From an uncultured Flavobacteriales bacterium (GTDB taxonomy: Bacteria; Bacteroidota; Bacteroidia; Flavobacteriales; Crocinitomicaceae): a stretch of DNA of 64,000 nt. The stretch spans positions 1 to 64,000 of the forward strand of contig CAMLRS010000005.1 of the NCBI GenBank assembly GCA_946482515.1, given 5' to 3'. The first letter of the stretch is position 1. Every line of letters begins with the position of its first letter. The notes under the pieces were generated by a model, which saw only the letters and a program-made list of their open reading frames with translations, made no database searches and was not told the DNA's origin. The position numbers and the translations under genes were made by a program. Positions 32,494-41,158 of the stretch are shown here, in pieces.

Positions 32494-33408
32494 ATGAAAG
32501 TGTTCTTCTTCCGGCAGCATTCCGGCAAACAGCAATGGTGGACGTACCTCACGACCCTTTTCCTGGTTATTTCAGGCATTATCGGCTTTGGGAATATCCC
32601 GCTTATGATTGCGATGAGCTCGAAAGGCTTTAGCATCGAAGAGATGAACGTTCTGACAATTGCGCAGTACGAAGCAGCTTTGGGGAAAAACCTGTTTTTC
32701 ACCATCAATCTGTTTCCGTTCATGATCGGCTTCGCGATGCTGCTCATAGCTTTCAGGTTTGTCCACCATCGACCGATTAAATCCTATTTCACCACCCGAA
32801 AAGTCTTCGATCTGAAACGCTTCCTGACCGGATTTTTCCTGACGGCATTGGTCATGGGGATTTTGTTCGCCATCAGCTATTTTCAGAACAGCGAAACCCT
32901 GCTCTGGAACTTCCAGCCCGAATCCTTTTTTACGCTCTTGCTGATCTGCCTGTTCATCGTTCCGCTGCAAACCGGCTTCGAAGAATTGCTGTTCCGCGGC
33001 TACCTGCTGCAATTGTTCGGTCGGGCGACATCCCGTGGGGTTGCGGTGATCGTTATCAACGGCTTGCTGTTCGGTCTGTTGCATGGCATGAACCCGGAAG
33101 TCACGCAGCTGGGCTGGTTCGCATTGGTGTATTACGTCGTTTCCGGCATTTTCGCAGCACTCATCACCCTTATGGACGACGGTATCGAGCTTTCCTGGGG
33201 CTTCCATACGGCGAACAACTTCGTAGGCATGCTCCTGGTCACCAACAAATGGCAGGTTTTCCACACCGATGCGTTGTTTCTCGATACCTCCAAACCTTCC
33301 ATTGGCTGGGATATGCCCATTGTACTCTTCGTCGCTTATCCCTTATTGATCCTGGCCTTCGCGAAAGTTTACAAGTGGACGGGGTGGAGACAGCGTTTGT
33401 TAGGTTGA
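32494..33408 (+). CDS. CPBP-family intramembrane glutamic endopeptidase
   Basis: The 304-residue membrane protein has about eight hydrophobic helices and all CPBP (Abi) signatures: EExxxR as Glu163-Glu164-Arg168 in 'FEELLFRGYLLQ', 'LLFGLLHGMN' (His197), and 'SWGFHTANNFVG' (His238). Family members cleave prenylated or other membrane proteins, or process bacteriocins; the substrate here is unknown. It is a single gene between the grpE-dnaJ terminator and a long repeat-filled gap, with a very short leader. Its stop TGA overlaps the start of the next repeat (GGTTGACGAGTTACTGAG). Confidence 0.9.
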   Translation: MKVFFFRQHSGKQQWWTYLTTLFLVISGIIGFGNIPLMIAMSSKGFSIEEMNVLTIAQYEAALGKNLFFTINLFPFMIGFAMLLIAFRFVHHRPIKSYFTTRKVFDLKRFLTGFFLTALVMGILFAISYFQNSETLLWNFQPESFFTLLLICLFIVPLQTGFEELLFRGYLLQLFGRATSRGVAVIVINGLLFGLLHGMNPEVTQLGWFALVYYVVSGIFAALITLMDDGIELSWGFHTANNFVGMLLVTNKWQVFHTDALFLDTSKPSIGWDMPIVLFVAYPLLILAFAKVYKWTGWRQRLLG

Positions 33409-33570
33409 CGAGTTACTGAGTTTTCCAGTTGGCGAGTTGCAGTATTATTGAAAGATAAAACCCAATTCTTCAACCCCGAAACCCGCCACTAATAACTCGT
33501 AACTCATAACTCATCAACCCAACAACTCATAACTCAAAAACTCTCCAACTCATCAACTCGTAACTCCAAC
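33401..33570. repeat. Long imperfect inverted repeat between CPBP and ABC genes (family A)
   Basis: The first part (33401-33440) is C-poor, with GAGTTACTGAGTT and GGCGAGTTGCAG; the second (33461-33570) is almost free of G, with AACTCGTAACTCATAACTC and CATCAACCCAACAACTC words. They can pair. The CPBP stop codon lies in the first bases. This gap (33409-33601) has no gene. Confidence 0.65.
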
Positions 33571-33577
33571 TTTCTGC

Positions 33578-33585
33578 TAACTTTA
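33578..33585 (+). promoter_or_regulatory. -7 promoter box of the ABC exporter-ppx unit
   Basis: TAACTTTA, one base off TAnnTTTG, 16 bases before the ATG at 33602. Confidence 0.45.
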
Positions 33586-33601
33586 TCCAAAATCTTAACA
33601 A

Positions 33602-34534
33602 ATGCTCGAAGTACAACAGCTCACCAAACGCTATCAGCGCAAGGCAGCCCTGGACAACGTATCCTTATCGTTACGTTCCGGTGAGATCTTCGGGTTGCTC
33701 GGACCAAACGGCGCCGGAAAAACAACCCTGATCCGCGTCATCAACCGGATTGTGGAACCGGATTCCGGGCACGTCCGTTTCAAAGGCGATCTGTTACAGC
33801 AAAAACACCTGCTCAACATCGGCTATTTGCCGGAAGAGCGCGGATTGTACCGCAACATGACCGTAGAAGCACACGCGTTATTCCTGGGAATGCTGCGCGG
33901 CATGACCAAAAGCGATGCGAAACAGGCGTTGCACTACTGGCTGGAGCGTTTTGGCATCCAGGACTGGCGAAAAAAACGCATCGATGAGCTTTCCAAGGGA
34001 ATGGCGCAGAAAGTACAGTTCATTTGCGCGGTGCTGCACGAGCCGGAATTGCTCATCCTCGACGAGCCGTTTTCCGGTTTCGACCCGGTGAATGTGGAGC
34101 TCATCAAGCAGGAGCTGATCGAAATGAAAGCCAAAGGCAAAACGATCCTCATTTCAACCCACAACATGAAAAGCGTGGAAGAGATCTGCGACCGCGTTGC
34201 GCTCATCCATCAGTCGAAAAAGATCATGGAAGGCAGCGTAACGGCTTTGCAGGAATCGGCGAAAACCGGTGAATATGCGGTGAAATTCCGTGGTTCCATG
34301 ATTGCCTTCGTGAACGCCTTGTGGACAGGATTTGAGCTCATCGACAAAGAAATATTAGGCGACGACCGTTTCGTGGCCCGCGTTAAAATGCGCGGCGATA
34401 ACCAATTCGAAGACCTGCTGCGCGCATTGATCGGACAGGTGAAAATCGAAGCCGCATGGGAAGTCCTGCCATCGATGCAGGAATTGTTCATCGATGCGGT
34501 TTCCGACAAACAACAAACAGGAACTGAAGCATGA
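33602..34534 (+). CDS. ABC transporter ATP-binding protein (NatA-like)
   Basis: The 310-residue ATPase has Walker A 'GPNGAGKT' (34-41), the signature 'LSKGMAQKVQ', Walker B 'LLILDEPFSGFDPVN' and the switch His in 'STHNMKS', followed by a C-terminal extension of about 90 residues typical of NatA/exporter ATPases. It is translationally coupled to the permease gene by a four-base overlap (34531-34534). Together they form a Na+- or drug-type export system; the cargo is not evident. The promoter lies after the repeat-filled gap. Confidence 0.92.
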   Translation: MLEVQQLTKRYQRKAALDNVSLSLRSGEIFGLLGPNGAGKTTLIRVINRIVEPDSGHVRFKGDLLQQKHLLNIGYLPEERGLYRNMTVEAHALFLGMLRGMTKSDAKQALHYWLERFGIQDWRKKRIDELSKGMAQKVQFICAVLHEPELLILDEPFSGFDPVNVELIKQELIEMKAKGKTILISTHNMKSVEEICDRVALIHQSKKIMEGSVTALQESAKTGEYAVKFRGSMIAFVNALWTGFELIDKEILGDDRFVARVKMRGDNQFEDLLRALIGQVKIEAAWEVLPSMQELFIDAVSDKQQTGTEA

Positions 34535-35826
34535 GAAACAGCTGGATCATAGCACGAAGAGAATTGTGGGAGCGTATCGGAAGCCGCTCGTTCCTGATCA
34601 TGGCGCTGATCGGTCCGCTGCTGGTGTTGTCGATGACCTACCTGCTGTTTGTACTGGGTGGTAACGATCAACAGCAATGGAAAGTACTGATCGCCGATCC
34701 GAAGGAGATCATGGAGAATAAGATCATGGCCCACAAGGACCAGTCGGTTACGTATTCCTTCATCGCTACATACGTGGAGATCGAAGAATTTGCCAACGAT
34801 CCGAAGTACCGTTCATTCGATGCCCTGGTGGAAGTCAACGAAAAAGTCCTGACCAACAAAGTCGGGTTCGTTTTCTACCGAGAAAAACCGTCGATGAATA
34901 TGTCGATCAGCTTGCGTTACCACGTCGAGCGGCGACTGGAAGAGATTTTGGCCGAGGAATTCACGGACCTGTCGCAGGCTGATTTCCGCAAGATCAAGCA
35001 GCCATTGACGCTCAACTTCCGTAATGTGTACGATCCGAACGACAGTGCCAGCGACCTCGGCGGCTGGGTGGGGTTGTTTTTCGGAACGGTTATTTTCATT
35101 TTCATCTTCCTGTTCGGGATGACCATCCTGCGTTCCGTTTCCCGCGAGAAAAGCAATCGCATCGTGGAGCTGCTCGTGTCGACCGTTCATCCGCGGACTC
35201 TCATGTTAGGAAAAATCATCGGGGTTGGACTAAGCGCCTTTTTACAGTTTCTGCTTTGGCTCACGGTCATTTCCATTGGTTTGTACTTCATGCGTGAAAC
35301 GATCTTCATCGATCTGTACGACGCCGCCAATGTGAATTCCGCCAATGCTGCTTCGCAGGATTACAACGAATTCGTAGAGCTGGTCTTCTCACGCATCCAG
35401 TATTCCAACATGCTGCTGTATTTCTTCCTGTTCTTTACGATCGGCTACCTGTTTTATGGCGCTTTCTTCGCTGCACTGGGTGCCGTTACCGGTTCCGAAT
35501 CCGACGGTCAGCAATTCCTGCTGCCTTTGATCGCATTGCTGCTGTTTGCGTTGTATGCCGGCTATTATGCTTTGAACAATCCCGACAGCTCGCTCACGAC
35601 ATTCTACCACTATTTTCCGTTCACAGCGCCCGTTGTGGTGATGGTGAAGCTCGCACTCGGTTATCCCGACGGGCAAGGCTATACCCTTTATGTTTCCCTC
35701 ATTATTTTGCTGTTAAGCGCATTTATTGTTCTGGCCATCGCCGGAAGATTGTACAAAAACGGATTGCTGCAGTTTGGACATTCCGTTCGTTTACGACAGA
35801 TCATTCTATGGCTTAAAAAGAAGTAA
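34531..35826 (+). CDS. ABC-2 family permease (NatB-like)
   Basis: The 431-residue permease has one N-terminal membrane helix ('IMALIGPLLVLSMTYLLFVL', about 24-45), a large extracytoplasmic domain (about 50-180) and five to six C-terminal helices starting at 'GWVGLFFGTVIFIFIFLF' and including 'RIVELLVSTVHPRTLMLGKI', a typical NatB segment. It forms the channel of the exporter whose ATPase overlaps upstream by four bases. The phosphatase gene begins two bases after its stop, so all three are probably cotranscribed. Confidence 0.9.
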   Translation: MRNSWIIARRELWERIGSRSFLIMALIGPLLVLSMTYLLFVLGGNDQQQWKVLIADPKEIMENKIMAHKDQSVTYSFIATYVEIEEFANDPKYRSFDALVEVNEKVLTNKVGFVFYREKPSMNMSISLRYHVERRLEEILAEEFTDLSQADFRKIKQPLTLNFRNVYDPNDSASDLGGWVGLFFGTVIFIFIFLFGMTILRSVSREKSNRIVELLVSTVHPRTLMLGKIIGVGLSAFLQFLLWLTVISIGLYFMRETIFIDLYDAANVNSANAASQDYNEFVELVFSRIQYSNMLLYFFLFFTIGYLFYGAFFAALGAVTGSESDGQQFLLPLIALLLFALYAGYYALNNPDSSLTTFYHYFPFTAPVVVMVKLALGYPDGQGYTLYVSLIILLLSAFIVLAIAGRLYKNGLLQFGHSVRLRQIILWLKKK

Positions 35827-35828
35827 GC

Positions 35829-36743
35829 ATGCGTGTTGCGGTTATTGACCTGGGGACAAATACCTTCAATGTGCTCGTTGCAGATGTACACGAGAACGGT
35901 TTTGATGTCATTCACAATGCCAAAGAAGGCGTGGCGCTCGGTATGGGCGGCATCAACCAGGGATTTATCGCCCCGGAAGCCTTGAAACGCGCCTTGAAAG
36001 CATTCGAAACGTTTATGAACATTTGCGTCAAATACCAGGCGTTCAGCGTGCGGGCTATCGGTACTTCGGCTTTGCGCGATGCCAGCAACGGACAGGAATT
36101 AGTCGATAAAATAAAGCGTTTGTACGGTGTACACGTCGAAGTCATTGACGGCTTGCGCGAAGCACAACTCATCTACGACGGCGTTCGCTGGCTCTACGAT
36201 TTTTCCGAGCCTTCCCTGATCATGGATATCGGCGGTGGCAGCACGGAATTCATTCGCGGACATGGTGAAATGCCGTTGCAATCGTGCAGTCTCAATATCG
36301 GCGTTTCGCGTGCTGTTCAGCTCTTCGATCTTTCCGATCCGTATACCGAAGCCGATCAGCAGCTGGTTACCAATTGGTTCGAAGAAAATGCCCGCCCGCT
36401 GGATGCATTCGATGCCTGCACGACACTCGTAGGTGCTTCGGGAAGCTTCGAGACGTTCTACGAAATGATCCACAAAAAGCGCTTCCCAAAAACCACGCAT
36501 ACCATCCGACTGAAACGCCCGGAGCTCGATCACATCCTCGACTGGCTCATTCAATCGCGTTTCGAAGAGCGGGAAAGTCATCCGTACATCATTCCGATCC
36601 GCCGGAAAATGGCACCCATCGCTGCACTCAAAACCAAATGGATCCTCGATAAATTCAACATCAGCGAGATCGTCGTTTCGCCATTCGCACTGAAAGAAGG
36701 TGTTCTGAAAGAAGAAAACCAGAAGTGGGATAAGATAAACTAG
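35829..36743 (+). CDS. Ppx/GppA-family phosphatase
   Basis: This actin-fold protein (304 residues) hydrolyses polyphosphate or pppGpp. The two phosphate loops are 'AVIDLGTNTFNVLV' (4-17) and 'IMDIGGGSTEF' (about 131-142). It lacks the C-terminal HD-like domain of the long E. coli Ppx, so it is the short type and cannot be called Ppx or GppA from sequence alone. It begins two bases after the ABC permease. The stop codon TAG (36741-36743) is the first triplet of a family A repeat, so the gene ends exactly where the repeat begins. Confidence 0.9.
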   Translation: MRVAVIDLGTNTFNVLVADVHENGFDVIHNAKEGVALGMGGINQGFIAPEALKRALKAFETFMNICVKYQAFSVRAIGTSALRDASNGQELVDKIKRLYGVHVEVIDGLREAQLIYDGVRWLYDFSEPSLIMDIGGGSTEFIRGHGEMPLQSCSLNIGVSRAVQLFDLSDPYTEADQQLVTNWFEENARPLDAFDACTTLVGASGSFETFYEMIHKKRFPKTTHTIRLKRPELDHILDWLIQSRFEERESHPYIIPIRRKMAPIAALKTKWILDKFNISEIVVSPFALKEGVLKEENQKWDKIN

Positions 36744-36775
36744 TTACTAGTTGGAAGTTGCTAGTTGGAAGTTGG
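36741..36775. repeat. Intergenic repeat, family A, starting at the ppx stop codon
   Basis: TAGTTACTAGTTGGAAGTTG followed by CTAGTTGGAAGTTGG; the first TAG is the stop codon. Same word as 14975-15024. Confidence 0.75.
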
Positions 36776-36785
36776 TGTTTCAACT

Positions 36786-36868
36786 TCCTCCTTCGGAGGG
36801 GATAAAGGGAGGACGGCACAAATCTGCGCATACGGATTGTGCATTATGCATTCTGAATTATGCATTAT
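36786..36868. repeat. Intergenic repeats, family G palindrome then family B
   Basis: CCTCCTTCGGAGG (36787-36799) with GGATAAAGGGAGG, then TGCATTATGCATTCTGAATT (from about 36840). They fill the gap before the response regulator promoter. Confidence 0.55.
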
Positions 36869-36871
36869 AAC

Positions 36872-36879
36872 TATCTTTC
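36872..36879 (+). promoter_or_regulatory. -7 promoter box of the AAA+ response regulator
   Basis: TATCTTTC, one base off TAnnTTTG, 13 bases before the ATG at 36893. Confidence 0.45.
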
Positions 36880-36892
36880 CGAAAAAAAATCC

Positions 36893-38068
36893 ATGGCGAA
36901 AATCCTGATCATTGACGACGAGCGTGCAATCCGCCGCGCATTGCGTGAAATCCTTGAGTTTGAGAACTTCCATGTTGAGGAGGCTGAAAACGGCATGGAA
37001 GGATTGGAAAAAGCCAAAAACGGCTTGTTCGATATGATCTTCTGCGATATCAAAATGCCGCAGATGGATGGCATGGAAGTACTCGACGAGCTCAATAAAG
37101 CCAAGGTTGATACACCTGTGATCATGATCTCCGGTCACGGAAACATCGAAACGGCGGTGGAAGCGATCAAAAAAGGCGCTTTCGATTTCATTGAAAAACC
37201 GCTCGACCTGAACCGCATCCTCGTTACGATCCGCAATGCCAAAGACCGGGTAGTGCTGGTAGAAGAGACCAAAGCGCTGAAAACAACGGTGCGTCGCTTC
37301 AAAGGCTCGTCCATCATCGGTGAAACAGATGGCATTATCAAGATCAAGGAAATGATCGAGAAAGTGGCACCGTCGGATGCCCGTGTATTGATCACCGGCG
37401 GAAACGGAACCGGAAAAGAGCTGGTGGCGCGTTCCCTGCACGATTTCAGCAACCGCAAGAAAATGCCGTTTATCGAAGTGAATTGTGCAGCCATTCCGGG
37501 CGAGCTGATCGAAAGCGAATTGTTCGGCCACGAAAAAGGCGCATTTACTTCCGCCGTAAAAGACAAAAAAGGAAAATTCGAGCTGGCTACCGGCGGAACC
37601 TTATTCCTCGACGAGATCGGCGATATGAGTGCTTCAGCCCAGGCGAAAGTGCTGCGTGCCTTGCAGGAAAATGTGATCCAGCGTGTAGGCGGCGAACGCG
37701 ATATCAAAGTCGATACGCGTGTGATAGCTGCGACCAACAAAGATTTGCGCAAAGAGATCGAAGCCGGTCGTTTCCGCGAAGACTTGTACCACCGTCTGGC
37801 CGTGATCCTGATTCACGTTCCGGCATTGAACGATCGCCGCGACGATATTCCGTTGCTTTCAGAGCATTTCCTGACCATGGTCTGTGCCGAGCACGGTATT
37901 CCGAGAAAGAACTTTACAGACGACGCCCTCGACGCCCTCAAAAACACTGATTGGAGCGGAAACATCCGTGAGCTGCGCAACATCGTGGAGCGTTTGGTGA
38001 TCCTCTGCGGACAAACCATTACCGGCGAAGACGTGAAGCTGTTTGCGAATCCGAAAGCGAACGCTTAA
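36893..38068 (+). CDS. Sigma-54-type AAA+ response regulator lacking a DNA-binding domain
   Basis: The 391-residue protein has a receiver domain with Asp52 ('MIFCDIKMPQMDG') and the sigma-54 interaction AAA+ domain from about 135: Walker A-like 'GGNGTGKE' (169-176), the sigma-54 contact loop as GAFTSA (216-221) rather than GAFTGA, 'GGTLFLDEIGDM' and the arginine-finger region 'FREDLYHRLAV'. It ends right after the AAA+ C-subdomain ('NIVERLVILCGQ...FANPKANA') without a Fis-type helix-turn-helix. It may therefore activate sigma-54 from solution or act in another way. The start at 36893 is preferred over an upstream frame that reads through repeat DNA. No kinase gene is adjacent. Confidence 0.9.
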   Translation: MAKILIIDDERAIRRALREILEFENFHVEEAENGMEGLEKAKNGLFDMIFCDIKMPQMDGMEVLDELNKAKVDTPVIMISGHGNIETAVEAIKKGAFDFIEKPLDLNRILVTIRNAKDRVVLVEETKALKTTVRRFKGSSIIGETDGIIKIKEMIEKVAPSDARVLITGGNGTGKELVARSLHDFSNRKKMPFIEVNCAAIPGELIESELFGHEKGAFTSAVKDKKGKFELATGGTLFLDEIGDMSASAQAKVLRALQENVIQRVGGERDIKVDTRVIAATNKDLRKEIEAGRFREDLYHRLAVILIHVPALNDRRDDIPLLSEHFLTMVCAEHGIPRKNFTDDALDALKNTDWSGNIRELRNIVERLVILCGQTITGEDVKLFANPKANA

Positions 38069-38073
38069 GAGGG

Positions 38074-38133
38074 ATGTTTGATTTTGGACCTTGCCTGCGG
38101 CAGGCAGGTGCTGAATGCTTGATGATGGTATTC
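38074..38133. repeat. Family C repeat with embedded palindrome (family E), orientation 1
   Basis: TTTGATTTTGGA leads into CCTTGCCTGCGGCAGGCAGG and continues with TGCTGAATGCTTGATGATGG. Positions 38077-38110 (34 bases) are exactly the reverse complement of 45656-45689. Confidence 0.8.
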
Positions 38134-38182
38134 AATAAAGGCGCATCTATTTCGTTAGTTGTGTAGAACTCAATCATCGAAG

Positions 38183-38212
38183 ATGAAACGACCCGTAACA
38201 AAACCGATATGA
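38183..38212 (+). other. Nine-codon upstream reading frame overlapping a lipoprotein start
   Basis: ATG at 38183 opens MKRPVTKPI and ends in TGA (38210-38212) that overlaps the second candidate start ATG (38212-38214) of the next gene as TGATG. It may be chance; coupling of translation is possible. Confidence 0.25.
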
Positions 38213-38673
38213 TGAAGCGCACGTATTGGATAGCTGTATTTTTCCCATTTGTATTGACAAATAGTTGTACGCAGGAACTGAGTATACAGAATTCGGTGGC
38301 TACAGAACTTCCTTCGAAACGGCAGATGTTCCCTAAAATTGCAGCTGAAACGGATCTTCAAAAACTCACGGATCAGATTGCTGAAAAGAATTGTGTCTAT
38401 GAACGTGCTGTTGGGGAGGCAGGGGCTTATACGGAAGTTTATGCTTGCTACGAGCGTCTGTGCATCATTGCATCCGACAAAGAGCTGGTACAATTGATTG
38501 ATCATGCTTCACCAGCTGTTCGGGTGTATGCGCTTCGAGCATTAAAGGAACGTCAATCAGAATCTTATGAAGCGGCCCGACTTAAGCTGGCAACAGACGA
38601 ATCCAAAACCGACTGGTTCTCTGGCTGTATGCGTTCCACTCAAACCGTTTCCTTCTTCGTCAAAACGGATTAG
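38209..38673 (+). CDS. Small lipoprotein of unknown function with HEAT-like helices
   Basis: The 154-residue protein has a signal with lipobox-like 'FVLTNSCTQE' (Cys20 if read from 38209) and then mostly helical sequence. 'DKELVQLIDHASPAVRVYAL' with 'RALKERQSESYEAARLKLA' looks like one or two HEAT/armadillo-like repeats. Three further cysteines ('EKNCVYERA', 'YACYERLCII', 'SGCMRST') may pair. Two adjacent ATG codons (38209 and 38212) are equally possible starts. It lies alone between the regulator and a minus-strand membrane protein. I know no homologous family. Confidence 0.6.
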   Translation: MMKRTYWIAVFFPFVLTNSCTQELSIQNSVATELPSKRQMFPKIAAETDLQKLTDQIAEKNCVYERAVGEAGAYTEVYACYERLCIIASDKELVQLIDHASPAVRVYALRALKERQSESYEAARLKLATDESKTDWFSGCMRSTQTVSFFVKTD

Positions 38674-38742
38674 CATTTGCAAACATGAATCGACAACTTA
38701 TGCATCTTGTGCGGACAAGCATTCCCCTATTGATGTGGATTG

Positions 38743-39168
38743 TTATTTTTTAGTAAACGCAAAAATCAACGAAGCCGAAGAAGTAAAAGCCATGCTTATG
38801 TAAAGATAAATGGGTGGTCCGTTAAGTTCAAGATACGTATCACTAACTCCTGGCCCCATCGGCATTTCTGTGATACTAACGGACACGATAGTTATTCCGG
38901 CAACAACCACGACCATAATAAGTGTCAGCACTATGCGCGCCAGTTGATTTTTCAGCAGTCCGAATAAGCAGTAGATGAATGCGCCTGCTAAATAAACCCA
39001 TGAGCCAAAGAAGTTTAGGCCGGTAAATTCTTCTGTGATTCCGAGTGAATCCTGTTCCAGACTTAATTCGCGTGAAACGGTGTAAGCAAAAACGTGCTGC
39101 AAATGAAAAATGAAGCTGATTACACCCAGGATTAATAAGAAAAAAGCGATTTGGTGGATACGTTTCAT
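38743..39168 (-). CDS. Small four-helix membrane protein of unknown function
   Basis: A 141-residue protein with four hydrophobic helices (about 7-25, 52-70, 77-97 and 120-138) and few charged residues between them. No conserved motif is evident. It is on the minus strand, followed by nothing in the same direction for 60 bases, and its reading frame ends 70 bases from the stop of the upstream lipoprotein gene (convergent). A strong hairpin terminator for the next minus-strand gene lies immediately upstream, so it must have its own promoter there. Confidence 0.65.
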   Translation of the reverse strand: MKRIHQIAFFLLILGVISFIFHLQHVFAYTVSRELSLEQDSLGITEEFTGLNFFGSWVYLAGAFIYCLFGLLKNQLARIVLTLIMVVVVAGITIVSVSITEMPMGPGVSDTYLELNGPPIYLYISMAFTSSASLIFAFTKK

Positions 39169-39192
39169 AGCTTGAAGTTAATTAAACATCAT

Positions 39193-39233
39193 AAAAAATC
39201 CCGTTCCGATAACTATCAGAACGGGATTCGTTT
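39193..39233 (-). terminator. Intrinsic terminator of the amino acid permease gene
   Basis: ATCCCGTTC (39198-39206 on plus) pairs with GAACGGGAT (39219-39227). On the minus strand it is followed by a run of T (39193-39198 as A on plus). The plus strand also ends in six T, so it could stop transcription both ways. Confidence 0.85.
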
Positions 39234-39247
39234 TTTATAACAAGGTA

Positions 39248-40801
39248 TTATTTATCATCTAACGGACCGTCATGGCCTTCGTCGAGACCCGCGGCTGTAT
39301 TGATCGCATCGTGGCCTTTCAATGATTGCTCGAATTCATATTCATTGAGCTTACTGTTGCGCTTGCTGTAAGCGAAGTAAACGATCACGCCCAATGCAGA
39401 CCAGCACAGGAAGGCGATCCAGGTTTCCACTCTTACAAAGAACATCAGACCTACGTTGAAAGCCGCTCCGAGAATGGAAACGACAGGCAGGAACGGCGTT
39501 CTGAACGGACGCTCCAGGTGTGGCTGCTTGACGCGCAGTACGAGCACAGCAATCGCAATCATCGCAAAAGCCAGGAGCGTACCCATGGAACACATTTCGG
39601 ATACCTTATCGATTGGTGTTACGGAAGCTACAATCGAAATGATCAGACCTACGATAAGGGTGCTTCTGTAAGGCGTTTTGAATTTTGCATGGACTACACC
39701 GAAAATCTTGAATGGCAACAAGCCATCTTTTGCCATACCGAGGAAGATACGTGTCTGTCCGAGCATCATTACGAGCATTACGGAGGTCAGACCGGCTACA
39801 GCGGCGATCGTAATAAGTGTGGTCGCCCATGGCATTCCGATTCCTTCAAAGGCTGAAGCTACAGGTGCTTTGATGTCGAGCTGATCGTAAGGAACCATTC
39901 CGGTCAATACCAATGAAACGGCTATATACAGCAGCGTACAGATGATCAGAGAGGCAATAATGGCAAAAGGAACGTCTTTTTTCGGATTGATCGCTTCGCC
40001 CGATTGTGTGGAAACGGCATCGAAACCGATATAAGCAAAGAATACGATACTGGCTGCGGTCAATACACCACCAAAGCCCCATCCGTAGTGCGAAGTACCT
40101 GTGGCATCCACCACTTTATCCGGAACAAACGGTGTCCAGTTGTCTGTATCGATGAAGAAGAAACCTACAAAGATCACGAACAGTACCACGGCAACTTTCA
40201 GGATAACGATCAGGTTGTTGGTCTTCGCCGCTTCTTTGATCCCTTTCACCAGGATGGCCGTTACCACCCAGGTAATAATGAACGCCGGCAGGTTAAAAGC
40301 AAAAGACGGGGCGGCCATCCCTGCATCTGCCGCTTTTTGTGCGGCGGTGACGGGGTCGTTCATGATCCATAAGGGGGGATGTATGCCGCATTGATGCAGT
40401 AGCTTTTCAAAATAACCGCTCCACGCTACGGCCACCGTCGTGGCACCCATCATGTATTCCAGAATCAGGTTCCACCCGATAATCCAGGCGAAAATCTCAC
40501 CCATCGTACCGTAAGAATAAGCGTAAGCCGATCCTTCAACCGGTAATACAGAAGAAAATTCCGCATAGCACAGGGAAGCAAACAAGCAGCCGATTCCTGC
40601 GATCACAAATGCGAGGGCCAGAGCCGGACCTGCGTGATTGTGCGCCGCAATACCTGTCAGAGTGAAAATACCGCCGCCGATAATCGCACCGATACCCAAT
40701 GAGGTCAATCCCCAACGGCTCAATACGCGTTTCAGCTCACTTTTCTTCATGTCAGCCTCAAAGAGGTGAATGGGTTTTTTACGCCATGGACTTCCTGCCA
40801 T
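39248..40801 (-). CDS. APC-family amino acid permease
   Basis: The 517-residue protein is an amino acid-polyamine-organocation transporter with 12 or more membrane helices. 'LGIGAIIGGGIFTLTGIAA' is the helix 1 substrate-binding break, and 'FFAYIGFDAVSTQSGEAINP' is the helix 6 unwinding motif. The sequence is closest in feel to the CAT (cationic amino acid) type. The N-terminus 'MAGSPWRKKPIHLFEAD' resembles family N-termini, so 40801 is kept over Met18. It is monocistronic, with a strong terminator 20 bases downstream. The substrate cannot be fixed. Confidence 0.92.
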   Translation of the reverse strand: MAGSPWRKKPIHLFEADMKKSELKRVLSRWGLTSLGIGAIIGGGIFTLTGIAAHNHAGPALALAFVIAGIGCLFASLCYAEFSSVLPVEGSAYAYSYGTMGEIFAWIIGWNLILEYMMGATTVAVAWSGYFEKLLHQCGIHPPLWIMNDPVTAAQKAADAGMAAPSFAFNLPAFIITWVVTAILVKGIKEAAKTNNLIVILKVAVVLFVIFVGFFFIDTDNWTPFVPDKVVDATGTSHYGWGFGGVLTAASIVFFAYIGFDAVSTQSGEAINPKKDVPFAIIASLIICTLLYIAVSLVLTGMVPYDQLDIKAPVASAFEGIGMPWATTLITIAAVAGLTSVMLVMMLGQTRIFLGMAKDGLLPFKIFGVVHAKFKTPYRSTLIVGLIISIVASVTPIDKVSEMCSMGTLLAFAMIAIAVLVLRVKQPHLERPFRTPFLPVVSILGAAFNVGLMFFVRVETWIAFLCWSALGVIVYFAYSKRNSKLNEYEFEQSLKGHDAINTAAGLDEGHDGPLDDK

Positions 40802-40867
40802 TTCTTCGATTTTTTAGTTCAGGGTGCTAAAGATAGGAATTTTGTTGAATCTTAAGATTTGTTAAAT

Positions 40868-41079
40868 CACCACAAAGGAGCAAAGATCAATGAATCACCA
40901 TACTGCATAAGGCAGCAAAGGCGTTTTTATGAGTTCTTTTACCTGAAGTATAATCTGATGAATTGCTGGTTATCTCTACCGGATACACCTGACGAATGGA
41001 AAAATAACAGTTCTACCGAGATTGTCTTTGCTTCCTTAACAAACACCTCAACAGAAGAAGTCTTTGCTTCTTTGTGGTG
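40868..41079. repeat. 212-base segment bounded by family D inverted repeats (MITE-like)
   Basis: CACCACAAAGGAGCAAAGA (40868-40886) and TCTTTGCTTCTTTGTGGTG (41061-41079) are inverted copies of 19 bases with one mismatch. An inner partial copy lies at 41025-41038. A 73-codon frame spans it but has no coding character. No target duplication is visible. The gap 40802-41158 contains nothing else. Confidence 0.5.
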
Positions 41080-41158
41080 ACTGTAATGATAAAAAACCCT
41101 AATCCTTGTTAAAACCCCCACTATCTTGCTATTTTAGCGACTAAAAGTCGTCAGCCTC

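Noticed and set aside
40859..41080. 73-codon open frame between the permease and the kinase genes
   Set aside because: It is composed of family D repeat words at both ends and has no conserved motif.
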